From: Lachnospiraceae bacterium
GTDB lineage: Bacteria > Bacillota > Clostridia > Lachnospirales > Lachnospiraceae
Direction of reading: 5' to 3'
DNA: 7,197 nucleotides
Assembly: GCA_017437205.1 (NCBI GenBank)
Contig: JAFSBP010000429.1
Span: 1 to 7,197, forward strand
Below are positions 1 to 4,984 of the stretch, piece by piece. The translations under genes and the position numbers were made by a program. The notes under the pieces were generated by a model. It had not been told where the DNA came from. It saw nothing but the letters and a program-made list of their open reading frames with translations, and ran no database searches. Positions within the stretch are counted from its first letter, which is position 1. Each line of letters starts with the position of its first letter.

Positions 1-296
1 AATATGAAGAACACAATCGCCAAAAGACACATCACGTAATAGAGAACTGTAAACACCAGATTAATTTTTCTTTTTTCCCTGATATACTTCACCAAATAAT
101 ACGTCCCAAAAGAACTGAAATAAATAACCCAAGGGCTGAACAAGGAAATGCGGGCAAATATGTAACAAGCGAGTGTAATTATCCAACACATCGCAACACC
201 CACATAGCCTGCAATCTCTCCGGCCTGTACAGATATTTCCAACTTCTTGGTTTTGTTCTTCTCACTTTTGGTTTCTAAATTTTCTTCGTTATGCAT
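1..296 (-). CDS. Small multi-pass membrane protein, DUF6442-like (3' end outside window)
   Basis: Reading the minus strand from the ATG at 296 gives 98 codons without a stop up to the window edge, so the C-terminus is missing. The N-terminal ~25 residues are hydrophilic and charged (opening MHNEENLETKSEKNK). Three hydrophobic segments follow at about residues 30-47, 52-69 and 80-98, with a basic loop (KYIREKRK) at 70-77 between the second and third. The start is set by a strong AAGGAGG at 303-309, six bases upstream. A perfect consensus promoter lies just upstream. The charged head, the SPWVIYF segment and the KYIREKRK loop recall the DUF6442 family of small Firmicute membrane proteins, often found beside XRE-type regulators. 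That assignment is from memory and tentative. No catalytic motif is visible and the function is unknown. Being a real gene is much surer than the family name. Confidence 0.75.
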   Translation of the reverse strand, partial: MHNEENLETKSEKNKTKKLEISVQAGEIAGYVGVAMCWIITLACYIFARISLFSPWVIYFSSFGTYYLVKYIREKRKINLVFTVLYYVMCLLAIVFFI

Positions 297-328
297 AATA
301 ATCCTCCTTGATAGGTTTTTTTATTTAA

Positions 329-357
329 ATTATACTATCTCCTAAACACCTTGTCAA
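329..357 (-). promoter_or_regulatory. Consensus sigma-A promoter of the DUF6442-like gene
   Basis: On the minus strand, TTGACA (357-352) and TATAAT (334-329) are separated by 17 bases. Both hexamers match consensus perfectly and the spacing is ideal. Transcription should start near 322, giving a leader of about 25 bases that carries the AAGGAGG ribosome site. A promoter this strong usually needs a repressor to restrain it, but no clear operator palindrome overlaps it. Confidence 0.85.
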
Positions 358-423
358 TAGAGGATATGTGCTTTTTATTTATTTTCTTTCTTCTTTTTTA
401 TATATTATCTTCATTATTGTATA

Positions 424-452
424 TTGCATGTTTTTAGATTCTATGCTATAAT
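424..452 (+). promoter_or_regulatory. Extended -10 promoter of the toxin mRNA
   Basis: TTGCAT at 424-429 (4 of 6 to TTGACA) and a perfect TATAAT at 447-452 are 17 bases apart, with TGC just before the -10 (extended -10). The predicted start is about 459-461. That is where the left arm of the flanking inverted repeat begins (GGCAATCG at 461), so the repeat would form the extreme 5' end of the transcript. Confidence 0.8.
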
Positions 453-484
453 ACAAACATGGCAATCGTGTTACAGGGTGGTTG

Positions 485-510
485 ACCTCCATCTTACATA
501 GAATGGAGGT
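485..510 (+). promoter_or_regulatory. Hairpin sequestering the toxin ribosome binding site
   Basis: ACCTCCAT (485-492) pairs perfectly with ATGGAGGT (503-510) across a 10-base loop (493-502). The right arm contains most of a nine-base perfect Shine-Dalgarno sequence, GGAGGTGAT (505-513), serving the ATG at 518. In the folded mRNA the ribosome site is therefore closed. Translational masking of this kind is characteristic of type I toxin mRNAs, which are held inactive until processed or freed. Confidence 0.8.
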
Positions 511-517
511 GATGCAT

Positions 518-607
518 ATGAAGGATAGTTTTGATTTCAAAGACTTGATGTCTTTTGGAAAATTCCTCCTCGCTTTGCTGACGTTCATTTATTTGATCTG
601 TCGCTAA
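518..607 (+). CDS. Type I toxin-like hydrophobic peptide (holin-like, TxpA/Fst-like)
   Basis: This is a 29-residue peptide with an acidic/basic head (MKDSFDFK) and a hydrophobic stretch, DLMSFGKFLLALLTFIYLI, ending in CR. This is the build of small membrane toxins annotated in Firmicutes as putative holin-like toxins and related in style to TxpA and Fst, which depolarise the membrane when overproduced. The ATG at 518 fits best: GGAGG (505-509) lies eight bases upstream. In-frame ATGs at 503 and 512 lie on or inside the Shine-Dalgarno sequence, so 34- or 31-residue forms are unlikely starts, although automatic callers often choose them. The gene has its own promoter, a hairpin over its ribosome site, and a terminator right after the stop. 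An antisense promoter faces it. Toxicity is inferred from architecture and peptide character, not shown by a catalytic motif. Confidence 0.72.
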   Translation: MKDSFDFKDLMSFGKFLLALLTFIYLICR

Positions 608-697
608 GATAACAAAACCCTCCCTGTACTTTGACCGGTCTGGGAGGGTCTTGTTTCCTTTAAGCTTGGTCAACCACCCTGTGGCGATTGCCTCTTT
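608..697 (-). ncRNA. Predicted antisense antitoxin RNA
   Basis: A minus-strand promoter at 731-704 should start an RNA near 692-697. It would run through the right arm of the inverted repeat and end at the GC-rich hairpin 617-649 followed by TTTTGTTAT on this strand, making it about 85-90 nucleotides long. It would be complementary to the 3' part of the toxin mRNA, including the terminator hairpin, and may reach the stop codon. Its 5' end (GGCAATCG, then CAGGGTGGTTGACC) nearly copies the 5' end of the toxin mRNA. Convergent short RNAs sharing a bidirectional terminator are the layout of the par/Fst system, and a 3'-overlapping antisense is that of TxpA/RatA. No conserved ORF is seen in it. 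Existence of the RNA is inferred from promoter plus terminator. Confidence 0.6.
611..655. terminator. Bidirectional terminator shared by toxin mRNA and antisense RNA
   Basis: ACCCTCCC (617-624) pairs with GGGAGGGT (642-649). The stem extends after one mismatch by AACAA (611-615) with TTGTT (651-655). On the plus strand the GC stem is followed by CTTGTTTCCTTT, and on the minus strand by TTTTGTTAT, so it can end transcripts from both sides. The 17-base loop (625-641) contains the 8-base palindrome GACCGGTC (633-640), a plausible site for loop-loop contact between the two RNAs. Confidence 0.85.
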
Positions 698-703
698 AAT
701 TAT

Positions 704-731
704 ATAATAGCACATATTTTTAGAAAATCAA
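704..731 (-). promoter_or_regulatory. Promoter of the antisense RNA
   Basis: On the minus strand, TTGATT (731-726), 16 bases, then TATTAT (709-704) preceded by TGC (extended -10). A second -10-like TATAAT overlaps at 704-699. Start is expected near 692-697, at the right end of the inverted repeat. The whole element is nearly identical to the MATE gene promoter at 4241-4268, which supports both being real. Confidence 0.7.
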
Positions 732-778
732 TACTTTTTAAATATTTTAGAAAATTTCCTATTTTCGAAGCAATGTGC

Positions 779-1552
779 CTACCGATTCAACTGCAATTCC
801 TTCTTTATATACTCCTTCGAAAGCACCAGCGCGGAACTTGCCGGATTCAGCATAAAACCCTCCACGTCCTCCGGGAGCGGCATCTGAGCCATTTTTTCAA
901 AATCCACCACAGCAGCCTTCGCCTCCCCATCCTTTTGGAAACGGCCAAACTCCACCACATCGGAGAATATGGGGACCATTGCCGGCTTGTCCGGCGCCTT
1001 CATCAAGAGAAGCTGTGTCATCTTCTGTCCGTTCACTTCGACCTCTTTCACCGGCAGAATATACTTCGACCGCAACAGATTCACCGCCATCTCTTCTTCC
1101 TGCTCGGCAACTGCCGCCGTATCGTAATTTCCCGCGCCCTTTCTCGCCTCCTGCAGATAATAGATCATGCTCAGCTGCAGCGCAGGGTTCTCCAACGGGC
1201 GCATCTTCTCCGGCAACTTGTCAAAGGACGGACGCCGCACCACCTCAGAAAGCTCCATAGAAAGCACATCCGCGCCGGCCCGAACCACCAGTGCAGTCAC
1301 TCCGTACGCGAACAGCTCCGCCAGATATTTCGGCAGATCCTTCTGCTCAATCTTCAAAGCCGACACCGGCTGCCCATCCTCGCAGAGTTCCTTCGCGTAC
1401 GCGATCGCTTCTGCCTCTTCCGTAAATCCAAACACCTCATCCTCAAAGGTTTCCCCGTTGCACGCCACATAGGGCAGTCTGGTCAGCCGGGAAAGAATTA
1501 TGTACATCGCCTCCCGCTTAGGGAGACTCTTTATAAATTCAAATTTGTTCAA
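779..1552 (-). CDS. SseB-domain protein
   Basis: A 257-residue soluble protein without signal peptide or membrane helices. The C-terminal half (about residues 145-257) carries the features of the SseB N-terminal domain family: YILPVK, then VPIFSDVVEFGRF, then PLPEDVEGFMLNP and a closing ALVLSKEYI. The N-terminal half (about 13-95, containing MYIILSRLTRLPYVAC and GVTALVVRAG) looks like a diverged copy of the same fold, an internal duplication. In Firmicutes these proteins have no settled biochemical role; the name comes from the E. coli 'enhanced serine sensitivity' gene and should not be read as function. The start is TTG at 1552: AGGAGG (1566-1561) sits eight bases upstream. The nearer ATG at 1557 is three bases from it and reads only ATG-CCT-TGA. 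The gene is the last of the minus-strand group and has no clear GC-rich terminator after it. Confidence 0.85.
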   Translation of the reverse strand: MNKFEFIKSLPKREAMYIILSRLTRLPYVACNGETFEDEVFGFTEEAEAIAYAKELCEDGQPVSALKIEQKDLPKYLAELFAYGVTALVVRAGADVLSMELSEVVRRPSFDKLPEKMRPLENPALQLSMIYYLQEARKGAGNYDTAAVAEQEEEMAVNLLRSKYILPVKEVEVNGQKMTQLLLMKAPDKPAMVPIFSDVVEFGRFQKDGEAKAAVVDFEKMAQMPLPEDVEGFMLNPASSALVLSKEYIKKELQLNR

Positions 1553-1588
1553 GGCATGTTCCTCCTGAATCTAAAGTATGTTACTTAT

Positions 1589-1622
1589 TCGATAAATCGA
1601 CGGTCGCTCCGTGCTCACGCAC
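1589..1622 (-). other. GC-rich structured intergenic element upstream of the SseB-domain gene
   Basis: The 105-base gap between the ytvI-like stop and the SseB-domain gene holds a run of small hairpins on the minus strand: GTGC-GTGA-GCAC (1622-1611) and TCGA-TTTA-TCGA (1600-1589). Just upstream of 1622, GCGC-GAAA-GTGC can form instead of the first hairpin. GTGA and GAAA are GNRA-type tetraloops. It could be a weak terminator for the upstream gene, a leader structure for the downstream gene, or a copy of a dispersed intergenic repeat. No good promoter hexamers are visible in the gap. Confidence 0.4.
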
Positions 1623-1657
1623 TTTCGCGCCCTCACAGGTATTCGCATTTCAGTATA

Positions 1658-2704
1658 TCACTTTCCTCGGTTTTCGTCAAATCCATAAAGCTCCCGGATG
1701 GTGATCACCCCGAACGGTCCCAGCACCACACCAATGATTCCAAACAGCCGAAGACCCACATAAATGGCCGCCAATGACTCCAACGCATTCAACCCCATGG
1801 AATTGCCCATAATCCTCGTCTCCAGGATTTCACGAATAAAATAAGTGATGAGATAGATTACCGCCAGGACAACCGCCTGCATCCATTCTCCGCGAACCGT
1901 CTCAACGATCACCCACGGAATAAATACGGTTCCGGTTCCGAACAGAGGCAACGCATCCAAAAGCCCGATACCCACACCGAGCAAAATACTGTAGGGATTG
2001 CCCAAAAGTGCCAGACCGATGCAGCAGACCAGCGCAGTCAATGTCATCACAATAAGCTGCGATTTTATATAGGCACCACCCGCATGAAGCAGTTTATTTT
2101 TAAGTTTAAATATTTCCTCGCGAAAAGGCGACGATGCAGCCGCTCTCCCTAAATACTCCCAATACATCAGAAAAAGCACAGTCGCCAAAAAAACGACCAC
2201 CGCACCTGTTCCTACTTTTACCGTAAATCCCACAAGTGCCACGCTGTTATTCAGAAGACCGCTCACAATAAGGCTGCCAATTTCTGCCAGACCATTGTTC
2301 CATTGGGCATTCAGCCAGTCAAACACCTCTCCGTCTTCCAGCTTAAACCTTCGCTCACAGGCCTCGCAGAATTCCCGCACCCATGTATCCGCCGTGTCCA
2401 CATAACCGGGGATATTTTGAACCAAGTTTCCGCCCTGATAGATCACTTCCCTCACAAGAAAAAAGCAAACCACGCCGATGAGCGCAGTCAACAGCGCCGT
2501 AACCAGCGTCGCAGCAACACTTTTCGGCAGCTTCACCCGCCTGCACAGCCATAGATAGGGTTTTCGTAAGAACACCGCCAACGCTGCCCCCAATAAAAAC
2601 GGAATCACCACGGGAAGCAGGTATCTGAAGGTCAGGTACACACCGATGGTGATTCCGGTCAAGCGTAATATTATCTTTCGTTTCCTAACACGTACATCAT
2701 CCAT
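1658..2704 (-). CDS. ytvI: YtvI-like sporulation membrane protein (AI-2E transporter superfamily)
   Basis: A 348-residue polytopic membrane protein. It has N-terminal hydrophobic segments at about 11-50 and 62-85, a hydrophilic exported stretch at about 90-140, a helix near 165-190 and a helix-rich C-terminal half. The segment LLDALPLFGTGTVFIPW (about 248-264) is the hallmark of the AI-2E/PerM family and fits the YtvI branch, named for a sporulation integral membrane protein. The late segment IIGVVLGPFGVITIREL is also typical. Length matches the family (about 340-370). The AI-2E name is historical; these proteins are probably permeases or transport-related, with substrate unknown. The start chosen is ATG 2704, with CAGGAGA seven bases upstream; an in-frame GTG at 2749 has no ribosome site. 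A sigma-G-like promoter candidate sits at 2762-2791, consistent with a forespore role. Confidence 0.85.
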   Translation of the reverse strand: MDDVRVRKRKIILRLTGITIGVYLTFRYLLPVVIPFLLGAALAVFLRKPYLWLCRRVKLPKSVAATLVTALLTALIGVVCFFLVREVIYQGGNLVQNIPGYVDTADTWVREFCEACERRFKLEDGEVFDWLNAQWNNGLAEIGSLIVSGLLNNSVALVGFTVKVGTGAVVVFLATVLFLMYWEYLGRAAASSPFREEIFKLKNKLLHAGGAYIKSQLIVMTLTALVCCIGLALLGNPYSILLGVGIGLLDALPLFGTGTVFIPWVIVETVRGEWMQAVVLAVIYLITYFIREILETRIMGNSMGLNALESLAAIYVGLRLFGIIGVVLGPFGVITIRELYGFDENRGK

Positions 2705-2761
2705 GGAATTCTCCTGCGTACCTTGTCCGTATATTTCAGCGGCAGACACCGCTGATGTGGA

Positions 2762-2791
2762 TATTATGGAATGATGACGTATTTTTTATGC
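2762..2791 (-). promoter_or_regulatory. Candidate sigma-G-type (forespore) promoter of the ytvI-like gene
   Basis: On the minus strand, GCATA (2791-2787), 18 bases, then CATAATA (2768-2762). This fits the sigma-G consensus as I recall it (GHATR, about 18 bases, CATWHTA) at every position. It would start transcription near 2755, about 50 bases before the ATG. No comparable sigma-A promoter is present in the gap; an isolated TTGACA (2815-2810) lacks a partner at proper spacing. This is a post hoc pattern match in AT-rich DNA. Confidence 0.4.
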
Positions 2792-2824
2792 AAAATATTT
2801 AGTGAGACAAATGTCAACAGGTGA

Positions 2825-4192
2825 TCAATTCTGTGTTGCCGACTTTGCGCAAAGCGCGGACAGTTTTTTGACTGTCGGGAAGTAAAAAATCAGAAGCATG
2901 GTAATTGACAGTATCCATCCGATCGGCCAGATCAAGTACAAAAACGTCAGGTTCGGGCAGAGCGGGAAGATCAGATACACCCACACAAAACGGATCGCAC
3001 ACATAAAAATCAGTGTCGCCGCCGTCGCCACAATCGGTTTTCCCATGCCCTTCATCGCTGCGCCCATGATCTCATTGATTCCGCAAATAAAATATGTACT
3101 GGAAATGATAACCATCTTCTGCTGTGAATAGGCAATAACTGCAGGATCACTAGACATAATTGAAGACAATTGTGCGGAGAATATCGCGGAAAGTGCTCCG
3201 AAGGTCGCTCCGAAACCAATCGTGATCAACATACCCCTGCCTACTGCCTGCGTGGCTCTCTTTATGTTTCCGACACCAACATTTTGGCTCACATAGGGCA
3301 TAACTGCCAACGCCGGTGAAACCGAGATCTGATACAAAATACCGTCAAAATTGTTTGCAATGGAAATTCCCGTGGTCGCCGCCGCACCAAAAGAATTCAC
3401 TGTCGCAGTAATGATAACGTTCGCAACAGAATACAATGCCTGCTGCAGGCCCGCCGGAATACCGATGAACAAAATCTCGCCCATCTCCTGTCGGTAAAAG
3501 CGAATCCTTTCCGTTTTGAGCTTTACGACGCCTTCGTTCTTTAAGAGCGCCCGGAAAGCCAAAATAGCAGAGGCAGACCATGAAATAATGGTCGCAAACG
3601 CCACTCCTTCCACAGACATCTTAAATACTGCAACAAAAAGAAATGTTCCTATCACCTTAACAACGCCGCCCAACACCGAATAAAGCATCGGCCGCCGTGA
3701 ATCGCCGGAGGATCGCAAAATGGCAGCGGCAAATGTATAAACCATCAAAATCGGTGTCCCCGCAAAATATAGACGAAAATAGAGCGTTGCCTGAGAAAGC
3801 AATTCGTCAGGGCAATTCGTCCACTGCAGGAAAACCTTAGCGAAAGAAACGCCGATCAACAAAAGCAGCAATCCACCGCCAAGCGCCAACGCAATCGCCG
3901 TTCCGACAGAACGGTCCACCCGCTCTTGATTGCCCTTACCAATGTACTTGGCAACCACCACGTTTGCACCGGCCGAAACACCGATCAACAGTCCACTGAT
4001 CATCGAGATTAGTGTGGAACAAGTTCCCACCGCTCCCACTGCAAGCTCATTCGATCCAAAGCTCTTCAAAATGGTCATATCAATCACATTGAACAACGAT
4101 GTCAGCACATTCATGACCATAATCGGGAACGCAATGGTAAGCAGGCCCTTCGCAATCGGACCGGACAACATATTTACTTCTTTTTTCCTCAT
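2825..4192 (-). CDS. MATE family multidrug/cation efflux transporter
   Basis: A 455-residue protein with about twelve hydrophobic segments, the normal MATE size. The N-terminus has the standard opening: LSGPIAKGLLTIAFPIMVMN (about 9-28), then LFNVIDMTILKSFGSNELA, and ISGLLIGVSAGANVVVAKYIGKGN at the end of the second helix pair. The second six-helix half begins near residue 238 with IGIPAGLQQALYSVANVIIT and repeats the pattern (SFGAAATTGISIA, then VGVGNIKRA). These proteins export cationic drugs, dyes or metabolites in exchange for sodium or protons; the substrate cannot be read from sequence. The start at 4192 is fixed by AAGGAGG (4207-4201), eight bases upstream. The gene has its own extended -10 promoter and is followed after 120 bases by the ytvI-like gene. 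Confidence 0.92.
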   Translation of the reverse strand: MRKKEVNMLSGPIAKGLLTIAFPIMVMNVLTSLFNVIDMTILKSFGSNELAVGAVGTCSTLISMISGLLIGVSAGANVVVAKYIGKGNQERVDRSVGTAIALALGGGLLLLLIGVSFAKVFLQWTNCPDELLSQATLYFRLYFAGTPILMVYTFAAAILRSSGDSRRPMLYSVLGGVVKVIGTFLFVAVFKMSVEGVAFATIISWSASAILAFRALLKNEGVVKLKTERIRFYRQEMGEILFIGIPAGLQQALYSVANVIITATVNSFGAAATTGISIANNFDGILYQISVSPALAVMPYVSQNVGVGNIKRATQAVGRGMLITIGFGATFGALSAIFSAQLSSIMSSDPAVIAYSQQKMVIISSTYFICGINEIMGAAMKGMGKPIVATAATLIFMCAIRFVWVYLIFPLCPNLTFLYLIWPIGWILSITMLLIFYFPTVKKLSALCAKSATQN

Positions 4193-4240
4193 TCCTACAT
4201 CCTCCTTACCAGAAATCCGGAAGCTGTTTGTTCTCCGCCC

Positions 4241-4268
4241 AGTATAGCACCTTTTTTTAGAAAATCAA
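4241..4268 (-). promoter_or_regulatory. Extended -10 promoter of the MATE gene
   Basis: TTGATT (4268-4263), 16 bases, then TATACT (4246-4241) preceded by TGC, on the minus strand. Transcription would start near 4234, leaving a leader of about 42 bases with the AAGGAGG ribosome site. It matches the antisense-RNA promoter at 704-731 in hexamers, spacer length and most spacer bases. Confidence 0.75.
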
Positions 4269-4373
4269 TCGATAATTTCTTAACTTTTTGCTTTATTCTC
4301 GACAAAACCCAAACTCTTTCCCTTTATTTATTTTTTTGCACCCCAAAATCCGTCGTACTCTACGCTTCGTTTG

Positions 4374-4403
4374 TTGCGCCATTTGCAGATAATCATGTAT
4401 AAT
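4374..4403 (+). promoter_or_regulatory. Putative promoter of the XRE fragment / DUF6061 genes
   Basis: A perfect TATAAT at 4398-4403 has a weak -35, TTGCGC (4374-4379), 18 bases upstream. Start would be near 4410, just before the AAAAGGAG ribosome site of the XRE fragment at 4411-4418. It is the only promoter-like site seen before the downstream DUF6061-like gene. Confidence 0.5.
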
Positions 4404-4427
4404 AATTTGCAAAAGGAGTTGATTTTG

Positions 4428-4565
4428 ATGAATCAAGCAAACATTGGAAAGTTTATATCTGAACTTCGCAAAGAAAAAAACATGACTCAGCTCGAACTGG
4501 CGAACAAACTTGGCATCACCGACAGAGCAATCTCGAAGTGGGAAAACGGGGTTTCCCAAACTTAA
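4428..4565 (+). pseudogene. Truncated XRE-family HTH repressor (N-terminal DNA-binding domain only)
   Basis: From ATG 4428 (AGGAG at 4414-4418, nine bases upstream) the frame encodes 45 residues that are a textbook XRE/Cro helix-turn-helix N-terminus: IGKFISELRKEKNMTQLELA, then KLGITDRAISKWENG. It ends abruptly in VSQT and a stop, before helix 5 of the domain and without any effector or membrane C-terminus. Just after ENG there is a GGGG run (4549-4552). Dropping one base there would continue into an open frame reading GFPKLKDTTLKPTL, which resembles the fifth-helix region of XRE proteins (FPD..LL.PL). That frame then runs in phase into the DUF6061-like gene. I read this as a decayed regulator, broken by a frameshift plus loss of its 3' part; the rest is not found in the window. 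A functional mini-repressor is possible but unlikely. Confidence 0.72.
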
Positions 4566-4629
4566 AGATACCACACTAAAACCCACGCTTACATTACATC
4601 CAAACAATACAATTTTGGAGGTAAACCCT

Positions 4630-4875
4630 ATGAAAAAGCTGATTTCCTGCGAATATAACTTCGATAACTGCTGTGTTGAACTAAAATTCACCGATGGCAG
4701 CATCATTGCGATTGACACTATCGCCGTTGAGAACGAGATTGCCCGTAATATGTACGAACGGTCAGAGCTTGACTATCTGATCTACAACGCTCCTTTGGAG
4801 TATGCAGATCTAATTTTGAACGGTGATCCCGAAACATACCTTAAAGCGGTTACTGAATATAAGCCGCTGGACTAA
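4630..4875 (+). CDS. DUF6061-like small protein
   Basis: An 81-residue acidic soluble protein opening MKKLISCEYNFDNCCVELKF, followed by TDGSIIAIDTIAVENEIA, then SELDYLIYNAPLEYADLIL and ending YLKAVTEYKPLD. I recognise this as the DUF6061 type, common in gut Clostridia and often in accessory or mobile regions. Its function is unknown. The start is supported by GGAGG (4617-4621), eight bases upstream; the same frame is open much further upstream (through 4510) but without a ribosome site. It follows the broken XRE gene on the same strand by 64 bases and ends in a strong terminator. It faces the surface-protein operon tail-to-tail. Confidence 0.8.
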   Translation: MKKLISCEYNFDNCCVELKFTDGSIIAIDTIAVENEIARNMYERSELDYLIYNAPLEYADLILNGDPETYLKAVTEYKPLD

Positions 4876-4881
4876 AAATTT

Positions 4882-4907
4882 ACCCCTCTACCTATCGGCA
4901 GAGGGGT
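4882..4907 (+). terminator. Rho-independent terminator after the DUF6061-like gene
   Basis: ACCCCTCT (4882-4889) pairs perfectly with AGAGGGGT (4900-4907) around a 10-base loop. On the plus strand GTGTTTCTATATT follows. On the minus strand the stem is followed by AAATTTTTAG, so it may also stop transcripts coming from the convergent surface operon. Confidence 0.8.
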
Positions 4908-4935
4908 GTGTTTCTATATTGACCGGATAAAGCTG

Positions 4936-4956
4936 AGATAGATTCGTATTCTATCT
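4936..4956. terminator. Weak palindromic hairpin between convergent genes
   Basis: AGATAGA (4936-4942) and TCTATCT (4950-4956) form a perfect 7-bp stem with a 7-base loop. It lies about 30 bases past the stop of the minus-strand membrane-protein gene. It is AT-rich with no long T-run on the minus strand, so at best a weak terminator or 3'-end structure. The stronger hairpin at 4882-4907 may do the work. Confidence 0.35.
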
Positions 4957-4984
4957 TTCATCACTTATTGTTTATATTTTATTT

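Larger units (their letters stand above)
461..692. repeat. Interrupted inverted repeat framing the toxin locus
   Basis: The left arm has GGCAATCG (461-468) and a 14-base block, CAGGGTGGTTGACC (474-487). The right arm has the exact reverse complements: GGTCAACCACCCTG (668-681) and CGATTGCC (685-692). Short unpaired stretches of 5 and 3 bases separate the blocks, giving 22 paired positions around a 180-base centre. The repeat may let a full-length toxin transcript close 5' end onto 3' end, as known for TxpA- and BsrG-type toxin mRNAs. It may instead give the two convergent RNAs identical 5' leaders. The last three bases of the left inner arm (485-487) are also part of the hairpin that hides the ribosome site, so the two folds compete. 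Confidence 0.9.

Noticed and set aside
461..692. The locus as a small non-autonomous transposon (MITE) with terminal inverted repeats.
   Set aside because: The arms begin at predicted transcription starts, the centre carries promoter-matched ORF, masked ribosome site and terminator, and no target-site duplication is visible next to the arms. It cannot be fully excluded without other copies.
494..715. A 73-residue minus-strand open frame covering the toxin locus.
   Set aside because: It would read straight through the terminator hairpin and repeat arms, overlaps the antisense promoter and has no ribosome site. The minus strand here is better explained as a non-coding RNA.
773..1777. A 334-residue plus-strand open frame.
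   Set aside because: It lies antisense to the well-supported SseB-domain gene and part of the ytvI-like gene, has no ribosome site, and its composition (rich in His, Arg, Leu) is typical of an opposite-strand shadow.
2810..2815. A perfect TTGACA upstream of the ytvI-like gene as a sigma-A promoter.
   Set aside because: No -10-like hexamer lies 16-18 bases downstream; the nearest AT-rich candidates are at about 14 bases or beyond 20.
4293..4718. A 141-residue minus-strand open frame over the XRE fragment and DUF6061 gene.
   Set aside because: Both plus-strand genes have recognisable protein families and ribosome sites; the minus frame has neither.
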